A DNA stretch of 64,000 nt from Allium sativum (GCA_030737875.1 CM060912.1:460044310-460108309); one strand, 5' to 3'. Counted from the stretch's first letter, positions 10,372 through 23,576 are shown. Notes: generated by a model from the sequence alone, not told the origin. Numbers and translations: made by a program.

Positions 10372-13300
10372 TGAGACGACCCGAACTTCCCCGTGAAGGA
10401 AAGCACGGATAGAATTGAGGACAAGACAAAATAGAACGCAGACGGAAGAACGTTTCATAGTTATTACAACAATTCCATCAGATACAAGAATATACAGAGT
10501 ATAAATGAATAAATTACATTCAACAAATATCAGAGATTTAAATTACATTTAAATACATTTAAATACATCGCAGCGGAAAATAATACAAAAGCACAACTAG
10601 AAGTAATGCACGGATACAGAGCTTTCCGAGCATCGTTCCAGCTGTAAATCAGGATCCTGTGAATATAAATCTGCAAAACCAAAACTACTAGCTGCCCGTG
10701 TCGAAAATAAGGGCACCCAGAGTTTAGGTTAAAACAATAAACTCCAGGTCAGTCATGGGACTGGTGTGAGAACTAAAACGGTTATTTATATTGGTTTTAA
10801 AGTTAGGTAAATCAAGGGACCACGCTGTATAACACGGAACGGGTTTCCTCCCAAGAATACCAGTGCATAGAACAAACAAAGCAATGCTAAATAAAGAAAA
10901 ATGAAGCTGTTATAAGACCCAGGTCCCATCACACAATGCAACGCAAGCCGGAGGATAGGGTTTTCCCTTATAACAGCCAAAGCATGCTTGATACGTTTAA
11001 AACACATTATTTGATACTATTATAGGTGTATAGTGTCAAAACAATTTCAATCATAAATATCGATCATAGGCGGCATAGCTACCATCTACTATGTCGCCAT
11101 ACTAGTTCTACAATTAAAACCGCAATATCACGTATTGGAAATTGGATTTCCGTCATGAGCCGAGGCAAGGGGCAAGCTCCTCTCCGCGTTCGAGACACTC
11201 TAGCAAATGTCCCAGGACCCCACTATGATCCTTGGATCTTCAGGGCCGGTCCTCTCTTACTTTTGAGGATTGGCAATTCCTGAACACACGTTTCCCGGTC
11301 CTTACAGACCTATATCGAGGCGCCTCGCATTCCAACAACCACACAGGTGAAAAGTATATATAATGTCAGGGCTGGTAGGTCACTGACACCACCTTAGCTA
11401 GAAAGAAACGTCGTGCTCTCCCTGCAGTCACTATCCCGTTTTTGACTCATACCGAGGTGTGAGGCTCGCGAATTCACGCTATACACAAAGCTACGCCACA
11501 CAGGCCGTGCTTTGATCATCTACCACAAGACTTTTCTTTTCAACAGAAGCCTTGATCAATTGCCACTTACGCGTGCCACACGGGAAATTCACTCCATACG
11601 ACTGATGTCCATCAATATACAACCTCTGAGCTCGTACGTCTCAGAGAAGGGCGTTAAGCAAGAGAATAAATTCTCCGTCGCCAAACAGATGTATATTTAA
11701 TAGAGATCAATCAACACAGAATAAAATCCAATGTCAGACACACAATCCATTTACAAGTCCGTTCTAGGTCTGAACGAAACCGGAGACACTTTCCTCGCAT
11801 ATCCATCCATCCCCAAGTACGTCTGGATGATCACCAACTGATTCCCTCATCTCGGGTGTACAACCCAATCAAGATCATCAGTAATCACCCAAACGATGTG
11901 AAGACTTCCGGTCTTCAACCATCGTCTTCATCTTCGACATCTCGTCGAATCGGTTATTCAGAATGGGTATAAACCCGGCCTTTCTGAATAACCCACGTAT
12001 ATAATAAACGAATGTTACACAAACACAACCAACGCCTCATTCCAATTCAGAATATTCTTTTATTCACAAAAACACATTCTTAGGGAAATGTTCCCATTAA
12101 TTTTATCCAAGATAAATTCTTCTAAATTTATCCTATAATCTTCCTTTGGATATCATTTCAAACCATTTTATGGTTTTCCAAACTAGTCGGGATTAGCGAA
12201 CCACACCGAAGTAATTATTTATTTTATTTCCCAACCTATATATCCCATGGAGCAAAACTGGTGATACTCCATTCCTAACACCACGGTGTTATCGGTAAAA
12301 CTAATTACCATTTCACGTTCAAATCTAATTAAAGATTTAACTATCGCTTTGGAGCAAAACTGGTGATACTCCACTCTCGATCACTTTTCAGATTTGATAA
12401 TTTAAATTATCAATTCACATTTTGATCTAATTAAAGATTCATTAAAACTCCACTTAGTTTTAATCTTCTCAAAAATCGATATCTTGCCTTTAACGGGGTT
12501 AAAGAACCAATGTCTTCTAAAACACGATTCACGATAAACCCAAATCACATTTGATATTAAATACAAGGCTCTGAATAGAAAATATATCGGCTTATATTCA
12601 ATATCAAATTCTGAAACCAACATATATCGTATTGTAAATAACGATATAAAATATATCTTTCAAATTCCCATAACAATATCTGTATAGTCACGAAATCCAA
12701 CATCGAAATATCCCGAAGATAATTTCGATTCAACTCCAGTCCAATCCACGTATTGGGAATATTGATTATTTTGAAAATCACTTTCAAATTCAATTTATTT
12801 ATGTCAAAAATAAATTGATTTTAATTCTAGTTCAAAACTAGTTCATTTCGATAAAAATCTATTTTTATCTTTTTAAATGTGGAATTCTCCAGCTCAATTC
12901 TTTCCAATCCATATATTATGATTTTACACAAATTATAGATATTCTTAATAATTTTATCAAGGCCCGTACAGTCGATTTCCAACAACGGCCATCGAACTGC
13001 ACTCACAGCGACCTTTTTCGAATTTGATTTGGACATAACCCCAAATCCAACCGTTAGATTTTAAATTTCTAATATTCATTGGAAAGCTCTTTTCGATACA
13101 AACCCAACGGTTCCGGTTTTAGGAGAATCCGATGGTCGGATCTCCCGCAACGTCAATTCGAAGTTAATGGTCGAAATTCACGAACTGCCGCGGCGCGGCG
13201 CGTTTTATTCAGGCCATTATATATATATAATATATATATGTATTATATATATTTCGTCGATTTCCTTTTAAAATGCATTTTATAAATCGTTTTAAATTCT

Positions 13301-14835
13301 TTTTCAAAACCATTTCAACACTATATTCAATTTCAAATCGATTTGATTTCAATTCAACTCGAATTCATTTCAATTTTATTTAATTTGAATTCAAATTCGT
13401 TTCAATTCAATTCAATTCGAATTTACCTTCTATTTGATTCAATTCGAATTCGTTTCAAATGGATTTCAATTCAATTTCAGTTCGTTTTAAATTTCATTCA
13501 AAACGATTTCAATTCGTTTTTAATTCAATTTCAGTTTAATTCAATTTGAATTCATTTCTATTTTATTCGAATTCAAATTCACTTTCTATTCAATTCAAAT
13601 TCTAATTCGTTTTCTATTCAATTCGAATTCATTTCACATTGATTCAATAAAATTTCAATTTCAATTTTTATCTAATTCAATTTGAATTTCATTTCAAAAT
13701 ATTAGATTTTGAAATCACTTTTCAATATTCATTGTAAAACGAATAAAATCGATATAAATATCGTTCACGTCAAAATAGCGCATCTCTAATCCACACGGCT
13801 TTATATTTTTCAAAAAACTTCTTTATTCTATTCAACAAATGAATATTTATTCTATTCAACACATGAATCTATATTTCTTTCAGCACACGACTATTTTTGT
13901 TATGTAAAATATTTTATAAAACTATGGTATCTATCGTTTGATTTTAATTAGACTCCACCGTAAAGTAGTTCTAATTTTAAATATGATAAAGATGTGAATT
14001 TTACTATTTAAAATATTTTACTCAACACACGGATATTTTCAACACATGAACATCGTCAACACATGATTATTTTTATATTCAACACATGAATCTTCTTTTA
14101 TAATATTCATTATTTTCCCGATTGGAATGAGGCCCAATCAATCACCATATAATGTTAATTATATGGATTCCATACAACACATGTATATAATAACATTGAA
14201 AAATAATCAGCCATCAACCAAAGTGCACTACACTGTATAAGCATCGAATATAGATATCTAACGCTTATAACAGCCTGTCAATCAATCGATCGACATATTT
14301 AATCAATCAGGATGAGTGAACTTCAAATTTCATCCCAACACCCGTGTGGGGTTTCAAACAATCAAACACAGATTTTTATTTGTGCAGTTGGGCGATGTGT
14401 AAAATTTATCGACCCAATCAATATCAGTCAAATCAGTGTGTATAGACAAATCAGCTGATTTGTTTATAATTATTTATTTATTCACTTTCACGTTAAAAAT
14501 TCTATTTTTAACGATAATATATTTTATTTTAACACATGAATTTCTATTCATTTCATTTACACAATAAAAATGATATTTTTATTTTTCTAACATATTTTAG
14601 AAAATTTCGGCGGCATAACGGCACGATACTAGAAACGGGACAAGGCCTAGCCTTATCCCCGGTCTAGTGAAGGCCCACGCCGTTCACACATCAATCAAAT
14701 CAATTTCATTTCACCAAACAATTCAATTCAAACCAAATAACTAACTAACTACTCAACCAAACAATTTAACAAACAAGCCATCCATGGTCTGTGGATGACG
14801 GGTGTCGGGTGCTACTAAACACCGTCTGCATCCTA

Positions 14836-14871
<36 letters not shown>

Positions 14872-16077
14872 CTAGAAAAAGAAATTTAGAGTGAGGAGTT
14901 CTCACCAATAGCCATCCTAACTCCACGACTCTTCTTTGATAGAAATCTTCATCCTTCTCGCCTTTCTTCACTTTCGTTGCCCGTATTCACTACATATGTA
15001 AAAATCGAATTTTTACTTGGTTATTCAATATATAAAAATTTCGCCTTTTCAAATATATCATTATAAAAATCACATTTTTATTTTTCTACACATATAAAGA
15101 TGATATTTCTAATATTCCTATCATGTAAAAAATATATTTTTATCTTTCTACAATATAAAAGATTATATTTTTAATATCGCTACTTTATAAAGATCATATT
15201 TTTAATCCACTACATGAGTAAAAATCACGTCTTTCTCCATTTAAAAATATCGTCTTTCTTCCTTTCAAAAATATAGTCTTTTCTATTTTAAAAATCTAAT
15301 CTTTCATATAGTAAAAATCATATTTTTAACTCACCACTCGAATAAAATTTATATTTTTATCCTTTGTATAATATAAAGATTATATTTTCACCACTATATC
15401 AAAATCCGATCTTTCTATATTCAAATAAAAATACGATCTTTTCACCTTTAAAAATATCGTCTTTCATTCATTAAAAATCCGCCTTTTTAAGGTTAAAAAT
15501 ATCGCCTTTTCTATATGAAAAATTCTAACTTTCTATTTAAAAATCCTATCTTTCTAATTTAAAAAATCCTATACAAAAACTGATTTTTTTCTGTTTGCTA
15601 ATCATATATAAAAGAAATAAATAAATAAAATTAAAACAAATAAAACAAAATAAATAAAGTAAATAAAATAGGAAGAAAACTTACAGATGGAAGGAGGGGG
15701 GTGTATGCGCGTCTGCTGTGGTCGAAGGGGGGTCTGGGCGTCGGGGTACGGGAAGAAGAGGGAAGCGGGGTGCGGTTTGGTGGCCGCGGGTGGTGGGGTA
15801 TGGTGGCCGGGCGTTGGCTGAGGGGCTTCAGGGGGGGTTCGGTCGTCGCTCGAACGGAGGGTTAGGGTTTCGATTTGGGTGTGGATTCGAGGAGAGGGGC
15901 GAGGCGGGAGCAACGCGTGGAGGGAAGAGGAGGGTCGAGGCTGGGGCCTCGTCGGCGGTGGGTGGCGTCACGCCTGGGCGCGGTGGCCGCTGCGCCTTCT
16001 TCGTTCTTTTTTTTTTATTCTTCTGAACTATGAAAACGAGAAAAAAGGGGGGCCAGAGATTAAAGGAAGGAGAGAGA

Positions 16078-16118
<41 letters not shown>

Positions 16119-16993
16119 TTAAATGCAAAGAGTTGACTTTTACATACGACCTCAAAACGAGGCCCACCGCCTGTCGTCCATAGCGTTTTACCCCCATTCC
16201 GAACAAAATGGGATATGTATCGTAAGCTGATTCGATCGTTTCGACCAGTTTCCGTTAAAATCAACATATAACTCTATATATTGAATTTGAACGCGCATTT
16301 CAATTTACTGGGGTCACATACTAACTCGAAAAATTCCAGAAAAATATTTTCTAGCTTCGTATTGACGATACGGTCCTAACAAAACTAATTTCGTCGAATT
16401 CTGAGACCGTTTGAAAAATGACCATTTTCCAGTCGATTAAAATCAACTAAAACTGGTCAAACATGTTTTCCTTTGCCACGCTCACATATTGATTCGAAAA
16501 ATTATGAAATTTGAAACCTAGCAATAATTTGACATCACAGATCCAACAGAAGTGGTTTCGTCGAAATCCGAGGTCGTTTGCAAAATTCCTATTTTTAAGG
16601 GCCTGAATTCCATAGCGACTATTCAGAATTTTCAACTGGACATATCTTTTGATCCCCGCTATGAAATTTCGATTTTTCGGATTCGTTGGAAAGATATTAT
16701 CATTTAGATCCTATTATTTTTTGTTTCACTAAAATCCGGATTTTTTTGCACCCGGTACATTCAATTGAAGTTTGAAATCGAATTATCGAACTACCGCGCC
16801 ATTTTCATTTCCTTTTATAATTATAAATAAATATTTATATTCTAACGACGACGTATACAAAATATACGTTCGAATTATATCCAAATAAATTTCTCGTCGA
16901 TTTTATTTAAAATAATTCATTTTAAATATTCAAAATTCGCTAAAATTGCCAAAATAAAAATTTTAAACTGGCCCAGATTTTCGGGTTGTTACA
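10372..16993 (-). repeat. 5' LTR of element B (6,622 bp)
   Basis: This copy carries every landmark of 2735-9337: the stem-loop unit (about 12245-12370), AATTC tract (about 13325-13703), TA microsatellite (14837-14870) and GC-rich island (about 15690-16010). It differs by point changes and by an expanded ATT microsatellite near 16083-16118. It ends TGTTACA on the + strand at 16993, followed by the TSD GAACC. Confidence 0.93.
14837..14870. repeat. (TA)n microsatellite
   Basis: TA run in the 5' LTR of element B, equivalent to 7199-7232. Confidence 0.95.
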
Positions 16994-18152
16994 GAACCGA
17001 ACAGGAAGCTTGAGCGTGGTATATTCAACCGAACTGAATGTGTACTCCCACTTCTACACGATGATTTTTTCTGAAGACCAACTCCAATTCGACCAAAACC
17101 CGAGATGCAAAGGAAGTCCAAATAGGAAGTAGAACTCAGGATCCAGTTGGGAACCAACTGGTTAACTTCATGAGTTGGCCTTTGCTGCGGGACGTGTGCT
17201 AAGGGGTTATCAATGTCCATAACTTTGGATCACTATGGAATGCGGGGTATGTGGACGGATTCAGGGCCGCAGTGGCCTAGGTAGGACTATTGGCTATGGA
17301 CCAATGAGGTGGGGTCATTTGTAAGGATTTAGTCATGACTCCATGATAAAAGCTTGGTGGTAGAAATAGTTATACAAGTCGGACTCCGTCACTACCTCGA
17401 TGGGTCTAGTGATTAAAGTGGTGGATATCGTATGCTTTACGCACTGAGTGAGAGATGTGAGGATGGTTGCTATGATTAATTGTTTGCCATCACTATGTCA
17501 TGCACACCCCCACCCCCGTATTCTTTACACCTTATGTTTAGAGGCACCTTAGAGTATTGAGCGGTATGTTGTGTTAACTCTTTGGTTGCAGGTCCAGGTT
17601 CGGGTATGGTTTAGTGTACCTGTTATTATTCCGTTTTGCTACTTATCGCTCATACCAGACTTTTGTCTGACCCAGGGTTTTATGTCTCTTCTTATTACTC
17701 TGGGTGCTCTTAAACGGGAAGACTAGAGACAGGTTAGCTGGTTATGCACGAGTAGCCGATCTGGGGATAAGCAGGAGGCTCCTACATATTATCTACATAT
17801 ATTCTCCCTGTGTTGCTGCTAGTCACTACTCTGGGGCATTAGTAGTGTACCTTCCTTATTTGCTTTAGAGACAGTTTTCAAAAATTGTAATAATTATGAT
17901 GTGAAACATAAGCTGTATTTGAGATTTCCGCTGCTATGATGTTTAGTTTTCATCTTATGCACTGTCTCATCTGTTTTGTGTCAAGTATGTTATTATTATA
18001 TTTTATTCCATGCGCTATGAGACATTCTACAGGTTCCTTGTTTGTTCAAATACCCTTCTTTTCCTTTCTTTGGCGACCGTCTCGTACTGGTTGAACATCG
18101 ACACAACGCACTTTCATTGGAATTGTCGGCTGGTGTGGGGCAGGTCATCATA
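16994..18152 (+). repeat. 3' LTR of element A, second part
   Basis: The A LTR resumes with the second copy of the GAACC target site. It aligns in reverse complement with 29513-30700 of element E, including the CACACCCCCACCCCCGTATTCTT block and the GGCGACCGTCTCG stretch near the end. The terminus at about 18152 (GGCAGGTCATCATA) is a decayed form of E's GGGCCGTCACA. CACTA transposase remains begin soon after. Confidence 0.85.
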
Positions 18153-18229
18153 ATTTGCAAATAGAACCTTCAACTCGAGCTTTCTGCCTCAATTTTTTAG
18201 ATGATTTAAATACCTATTTAGAATTATTG

Positions 18230-19834
18230 TAATTTTTTAAATACATTTCATTAATCAAAATTTAATTAACTAAATATTAATATACCTTTCAAATGGATAC
18301 ATCCATCCGTATTGCATAGGCCATCGAAGACGTGCTTTTGATGGAAGATGAATAGGTAAATGCTCCATAACATTGAAAAAACCCGAAGGAAATATTTTTT
18401 CCTATTTGCAGAGCAATGTGGGGATTTCTTCCTCTAGTTTACGTAGAGGATCAATTTTTAATGTAGTAGAACAAAGCTCTTTATAGAACAAACTAAGCTC
18501 TGTTACAACAGTCCAAATTTTTATAGGCAATATTTCTTTAAAAGCGATGGGCGATAAATTTTCCATCATAACATGACAGTTGTGGTTTTCATCCCGCTAA
18601 GTTTGCTGTTTTTATAGTCGACACATCTACGAAGATTGGAAGATATACCACCTGTGAATCTTAATCCTTCCATCCATTTTAAAAGTATTTTAACTTGATT
18701 ACTATCCAGTTCATAGCATGCTTTCGGCTTTTTAGTGTCATTTGGATTTATATGAAGCTCTGAACGATTACTGGCCAGGATGAATAATTAGAACCAAATT
18801 GAGAAAATGGTGAAAACCCATCCGTACATAAATCAAGTCTAACATTACGACTCTCAGATGCAAATTTGGGATACTTTTGGTCAAAATGCTTCCATGCTTC
18901 TCCATCGGATGGATGTGTAAACGTACCTTCTTCCTGTGTTCTCACACAGTGCCATCTCATATGTTGCGTGGTTACAGAAGATGCATATAACCTTTGAAGT
19001 CTGGGAATAATAGGTAAATAATGCATACGTTTATACGGGACTTCCTTTCCCTTTTTCTTTCTTGGTTTGTATTTTTTTTGATTACATATTCTACAATTCT
19101 TAAGGTTGATATCTTCCTTCCAAAATAGCATGCAACTCTTTACACATGTATATATTTTTTGATACGGCAAACCAAAGGCCGACATCATTTTTTTTTTACT
19201 TCATACTGATTTTTGCACATTAAATTATTGGGAGGTATATGCCGCTTCGCAGCTTGTACAACAACTGTAAATCCATCTTTTGTGAGGTTGTGTTTAGATT
19301 TCATCGCAATGTATTTAGCAGTTACCGATAATTGAGTTCCGGTTTCACAACCTTCCCAAAGGGTTTTTTAGCGGCATCTAATAAATAATATATGTTTTTG
19401 GCTTCAATATTTGGTTCTTGTTCATCATTACCATCGTTATCATTAAATTGTTGAACTGGGAACGTAGAACGTGCAACATCTTCAACCATTTGTTCTACGA
19501 GATTCGTCGTAGCAATTTCATTATTCACTACCCCCTCAACTTGTATAGAAGTAGATGCTAATGGTTCTCCATGACAATCCCAAACTAAATAGTTCAGCAT
19601 AAAATCGTTTTGATGCAAATGAACTCTAACCATTTATGGTATCAAATGCTTCAATAACTTGCATTTACTACTTGCACAATGGATTTCGACGTCGTTTCCG
19701 CTGTTATTTAAAGCGAAATCTATAAACACGCTGACACCATTAATAAATTGTTTGTTTATTGTGTCATCGGTTTCTCTTCGTTTGTACATCCAGTTTCGAT
19801 CATTAAAATAATCTCCCATTTTTCCTAAGTACAT
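18230..19834 (-). pseudogene. CACTA TNPD transposase (Transposase_21 family), frameshifted
   Basis: An N-terminal transposase-associated segment starts at 19834 (MYKRRETDD, FINGVSVFIDFAL). After an in-frame TAA it continues with VRVHLHQNDFMLNYLVWDCHGE. Then comes an acidic linker and, after a frameshift near 19300, the Transposase_21 region in another frame: CMLFWKEDINLKNC, RLQRLYASS, HMRWH, HPSDGEAWKHFD and LCTDGFSPF. Further left, pieces still match the family in broken frames, for example the HLPIHLPSKARL and MYPFERY region near 18290-18370. CACTA transposases act in the nucleus on the terminal and subterminal repeats. With stops and at least one frameshift this copy cannot make the full protein. 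Confidence 0.88.
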
Positions 19835-19849
19835 ATAAAATTAGAAAGT

Positions 19850-21549
19850 ATGATAAAATAACACAAAACAAAAAAGGACATATAGTATAAAGTTTAGTTA
19901 AGCAGATGAAAATCTATTTTTTAAAGTAGTTGAAAATACATTTTCTAAGTAGAAAACCAATTTTATTATTTTTATAATATCAATAGTTGAAACAAATTCA
20001 CAATTTTTGTGTCTGATCACTAAATTCTCAAAATTCCCTTATAATTTATATATGCGGTCACAAATTCGTATCCAACTCATGATAAAATATTAGTATCTAG
20101 TTTCGTTCGAAAACCTCAAATGCTAAGATTGTATTTTAATGAAAACATTTCTTTTACGTATTAAGTATGATGATAAAATTTGCATTGACATTTTGTTAAA
20201 ACAATTTTAGTGTTGACTGCATGTTATGTTAATTGATCATTTACTAGTAGGTCATCCTACCTCCCACTACAAATACAATAACGTAATTAAATCGCATAAA
20301 TCTTTTCAATTTAAACGATTCAACAAAATTTTGGTAGAACTTCCCTTTAGTTCCCTGAACAGGACACAATTGCGTGTACATAGGAAACATAAAGGAAGTG
20401 CTTTCGAAATTTTGAGAACCGTTTATAATGCAATGATTTACGAGATTTTATTTCGTTATTGTGTCCATAACTTGTCCAATACAAAGGACAAATCCAACAA
20501 ATTTTGTATATGATGAATATAAATATTTGTTTCGTTAATAAAACGAACATTCACGTAACGATTATATACAATACTTATCAGACGGGGCCAAAAAAAACTC
20601 TCTAAGGGTTTATGAATATAACATATTAGGATTTGGTTTTTTTGTGATTTTAGGTTTTTTTTTTTGCAACTTCGATTTCGAAATTTCAACTTCAAAAATT
20701 CGTCAAATCGAAGTTGCAGGTTTACGATCTATTGTAGGTTTTTTTTAAATATATGTCGTGCGCATTTTTTAAAAAAGTCGCACAAAAAATCCCCGGGCTC
20801 AAAAACGCCCAAGGCTCAAGCCGTGCACCTTAGCACCTTAACGACTATGAATTGCACGTATATGAATTTTATCACATATACGTATATTTTCAACATTAAA
20901 TCGAACTATATAACCGTACATTATATATAAAATTAAATGTCATTTTCACTAAATTTTTATAAAACATAAATTTAAATATTTCCATTTTCACTGCACGTTT
21001 TCGACAAATTAAATATCATTTTCAATGAATTAGGGCTCAACCAAATAAACAAATACATAGATTGATTACCAACTATATATACATACAACACTATATATAT
21101 GCATATATACATATACAACTTGAACTAATTAAACCCTAGATTAGCAACATAATCAAATAAGTCTATACATACAGACTCATTAACAACAACTAATTAAACC
21201 CTAGATTAACAACTAATTAATTTATAAATAAAACCCTAGATTAACAACTTAAATGATTAAACCATACATTAGCAACTAATTAACACCACTAGACACACAA
21301 AAAACACTCTAATTATGCTTAAATTACTAAACTTAGGATATTAAACAAAATTAGGGCTAATTCATACCTTGAAATCGGAGAGAATTGAAGATTAGAGAGG
21401 AGGAGAGAGTGCCTTGAATGAGTTGGAGAGACACTAGGCGATTGATGGCGTAGTGTGGTTGATTTCAGAATTAGGGGGTAGATTTGAGGGATTGGGGAAA
21501 TTTTTGTGGGATTGAAGAATGGGGAAGGAGGAAGCAGCTTCAGCTGTTT
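19850..21549. other. Non-coding 5' region of element C
   Basis: About 1.7 kb of AT-rich sequence with no supported gene lies between the transposase start and the subterminal repeats. It includes a region with repeated 'TAATTAAACCCTAGATTA' phrases near 21120-21250. Short frames here have no recognisable product. Confidence 0.6.
21131..21238 (+). promoter_or_regulatory. Three telo-box (AAACCCTA) motifs in the leader of element C
   Basis: AAACCCTA occurs at 21131-21138, 21196-21203 and 21231-21238, each in a TTAAACCCTAGATTA-like or closely related context. Telo-boxes are known plant promoter elements. Here they sit upstream of the transposase start and may simply be a decayed short repeat. Confidence 0.45.
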
Positions 21550-21744
21550 TTTATTGAACCGTGTAACGGTTACCAATGGCTTCCAACGGGGTTATAATCA
21601 ACGGCCTCCGATGGCATCCTACGGTGTATTTTTTTGCCCCGTAAGAAAAGACCAACATTTGGCTTCCGTTGGAAGCCGTTAGTCAACGGCCATTGGAGGC
21701 CGCTGGAACCTTCCACTGCTCTACTGTACAATTCTCGTAGTGTA
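21550..21744 (-). repeat. CACTA terminus and subterminal repeats of element C
   Basis: The terminus reads CACTACGAGAATTG on the minus strand. Next to it are several copies of words such as ACGGCTTCCAACGG, CGGCCTCCAATGG and ACGGCCTCCGATGG, in both directions. Arrays like this bind transposase at CACTA ends. Confidence 0.8.
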
Positions 21745-21904
21745 GTCTACTACCATTCTGTTTAGACAGTACGCCACCATTATTTAGTCACTTTAAATAA
21801 ATCATTTTAGTTGAAATCTGGCATCTAGATGCTCTTTTTTTGCTCTTGTTTATTTGGACATTTTGCTGATAAATTGTGTAATTTGTTTCATAATTTGATA
21901 TCAG

Positions 21905-22006
21905 GGTCTTTCCTTTTCCGACTTGATGTATGTTACCAAGAAGAACATGGCTAATGATGTGTCTAGCATGACGAAGAAGCTAGACCAAGTGACTGCCGCT
22001 CTTACT
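21905..22006 (+). pseudogene. Isolated exon of a DUF1664 family protein
   Basis: A 34-codon open exon lies between a good acceptor (TGATATCAG) and donor (GTAAGTT). It encodes a segment containing SDLMYVTKKNMA and SMTKKLDQVTAAL, typical of the plant DUF1664 family (a coiled-coil protein of unknown function). No flanking exons of a full gene were found: the next 1.5 kb is AT-rich with only short broken frames. A fragment carried by a transposon is the favoured reading. Confidence 0.7.
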
Positions 22007-23576
22007 GTAAGTTAATTCTTTTACTAAGTTTCTTTCACACTTCAATAGATCTCCATGCTGTATATAAAGATGCTTGCATAAATGATTTTTATTGATATAA
22101 TAATATGGTTACTTGGTCTTATATGCTGGCTTTGAACAGTAACCAAAGAAATTTCTCAATCCGAAGATACATCTGTTAAATGTTGAACTAGAACTGAAGT
22201 CAGAAAAGAAAATGCTGAGATCAGGTAGTTAACTATGTCTTCCACGTGCTCATGTGTGATATGTGATTTATAATCTTGTTTCATTTACCACCTAGATTGT
22301 CTGATTCATTGCAATACCAATCAATTGTTGATGCTGAGTGGAATACCATGAATATTTATGCATGCATAGTTATATTGGGATTTATGTTTATATATTGGCA
22401 TAGTAACACTATATGGCGTTAACATCATTCAAGTGCATATTAAAAAAAGATATATGTACATTGATGTTCTTTTTTTTAGATAAAAAAAAGATATCTGTAC
22501 ATAGTTATACTGGGATCATCACCAGTTTTGGATATTGTTTCTGTGATTCCTAATTTGCCTATAAGAATAGCAAAATAAGCTATTGTAACTCAGGAATGAA
22601 TCTATTTCCTACAAAATGTGTTTGTAGTACTTACTCTCATTAGACGTTGATTTTTTTTCTGATTACATCTTCCTTCAATAGGGGCTTTTGTAACAAGCCA
22701 GTACCAGGGAAAACCAAGATATTGATGGAACAGAATTGCTGCCTTTATGATTGATCGAGAGGCTGAAAGACAAAAACACCTGTCCAGGTTTCCGTCAATT
22801 CAGATATAGTAGACATTTTTGTTTTGTTTTCGATATGTCTGTCAAATAGCATGATAGAATGAAGGGGTGGAAATTGCTAATCATTCCAACAAAGGGGAAA
22901 GGAAATGCAAAAAGATAGTTTTTGATGTTTCCTAACAAATCACAAAACAAAAATTAAAATGTTCTCACAAGTAGTGTAGCTTTCTTCAATTCAGGAATAG
23001 GAGTTTAAGTATCCTTGGATTTCTCACCATAATTTACAAATAGCTTCTAGTGATGTTATTTGGGAAAGTCGGTTCAAACTTGCATAAAGTCAGAATTTCC
23101 TTGATGCTAGAAAGTTGTGGATATTAACACTGCACTATATTTTCCGCAATCCATATAGGATTTTATTTTTATTTTTTTAGAACTTTTTACCAGCATGTAT
23201 GACTGTTTAAATGTGGAATTGTTTCTGCAATCATGTACTGTAATTTATTTGCATCAGCTACTTATGCTGGGGAGCAATGAATAATCCAATATGGAGTAAT
23301 ATATTGAATAGAAAACAAAACTATTGGGTAAGTTTAATGAATCTACCTCTGTTTATTAAATTCACTGTTTATATGTTATTAGGAGGCACCTGGTGTAATT
23401 CATACGTGCTACAAAATGAATAGTAGGCTGCCCAGGTGCTGAAGGCGGTGAGTATCCATTTTCAACTGATAATGGATCATATTTCAGCATATCGCTTTAT
23501 TATTAATATTGTCCTTAAACCAATGCTTCATGTCTGCTCGTATAGGATGAACACGATGTTGTCTGGTTCTGGTTAG
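22007..23576. other. AT-rich intron-like or intergenic stretch
   Basis: No supportable gene. A few phrases near 22145-22230, 22680-22790 and 23380-23450 look exon-like but carry stops or lack a recognisable product. The whole stretch may be introns and decayed exons of captured gene pieces. Confidence 0.5.

Larger units (their letters stand above)
2735..16993 (-). mobile_element. Element B: non-autonomous LTR retrotransposon with giant 6.6 kb LTRs
   Basis: Two near-identical direct repeats (2735-9337 and 10372-16993) flank only 1,034 bp of internal DNA. Read on the minus strand, each LTR starts TGTAACAACCCG and ends CGGGTCGTCTCA, so the ends are imperfect inverted repeats. A PBS matching the 3' end of initiator tRNA-Met (TGGTATCAGAGC) lies just inside the 5' LTR at 10357-10368. 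A purine-rich PPT lies just before the 3' LTR. A perfect 5-bp TSD, GAACC, is present at 2730-2734 and 16994-16998. No gag, protease, RT, RNase H or integrase is encoded in the internal part or the LTRs. It therefore resembles large retrotransposon derivatives (LARDs), but with an inverted size ratio: about 93% of the element is LTR. Presumably it is mobilised by proteins of a related gypsy element. Confidence 0.93.
1..18152 (+). mobile_element. Element A: Ty3/gypsy chromovirus, 3' part only, interrupted by element B
   Basis: The window opens inside the integrase of a gypsy element on the + strand. In order it shows the integrase, a chromodomain-like tail, a polypurine tract at 1391-1402 and a 3' LTR starting TGTAACGACCCG at 1403. 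The LTR breaks at 2734 and resumes after element B, ending near 18152 at a decayed match to the LTR end of sibling element E. Without the insertion the LTR would be about 2.49 kb, close to the 2.57 kb of E. The 5' half, 5' LTR and TSD lie outside the window. The chromodomain tail, LTR size and iMet-primed sibling suggest a Tekay/Del-like chromovirus; the clade is an inference. Confidence 0.9.
18153..21744 (-). mobile_element. Element C: decayed CACTA (En/Spm-like) transposon, 5' part
   Basis: On the minus strand the element starts CACTACGAGAATTGTACAG at 21744. It continues with subterminal repeats, an AT-rich leader with three telo-box words, and a TNPD-type transposase pseudogene from 19834 leftward. 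Homology continues close to the end of the element A LTR, so A most likely inserted into this transposon; the remainder would lie beyond A, outside the window. The exact TSD is not visible (TAG follows the terminus at 21745-21747). Confidence 0.8.

Noticed and set aside
2735..16993. 6.6 kb direct repeat read as a segmental tandem duplication
   Set aside because: The PBS, PPT, TG/CA-type inverted ends and perfect GAACC TSD at the outer borders show it is an LTR pair.
20265..20280. CACTACAAATACA as a possible left CACTA end
   Set aside because: It does not match the terminus at 45494 or 21744 and has no subterminal repeats beside it.
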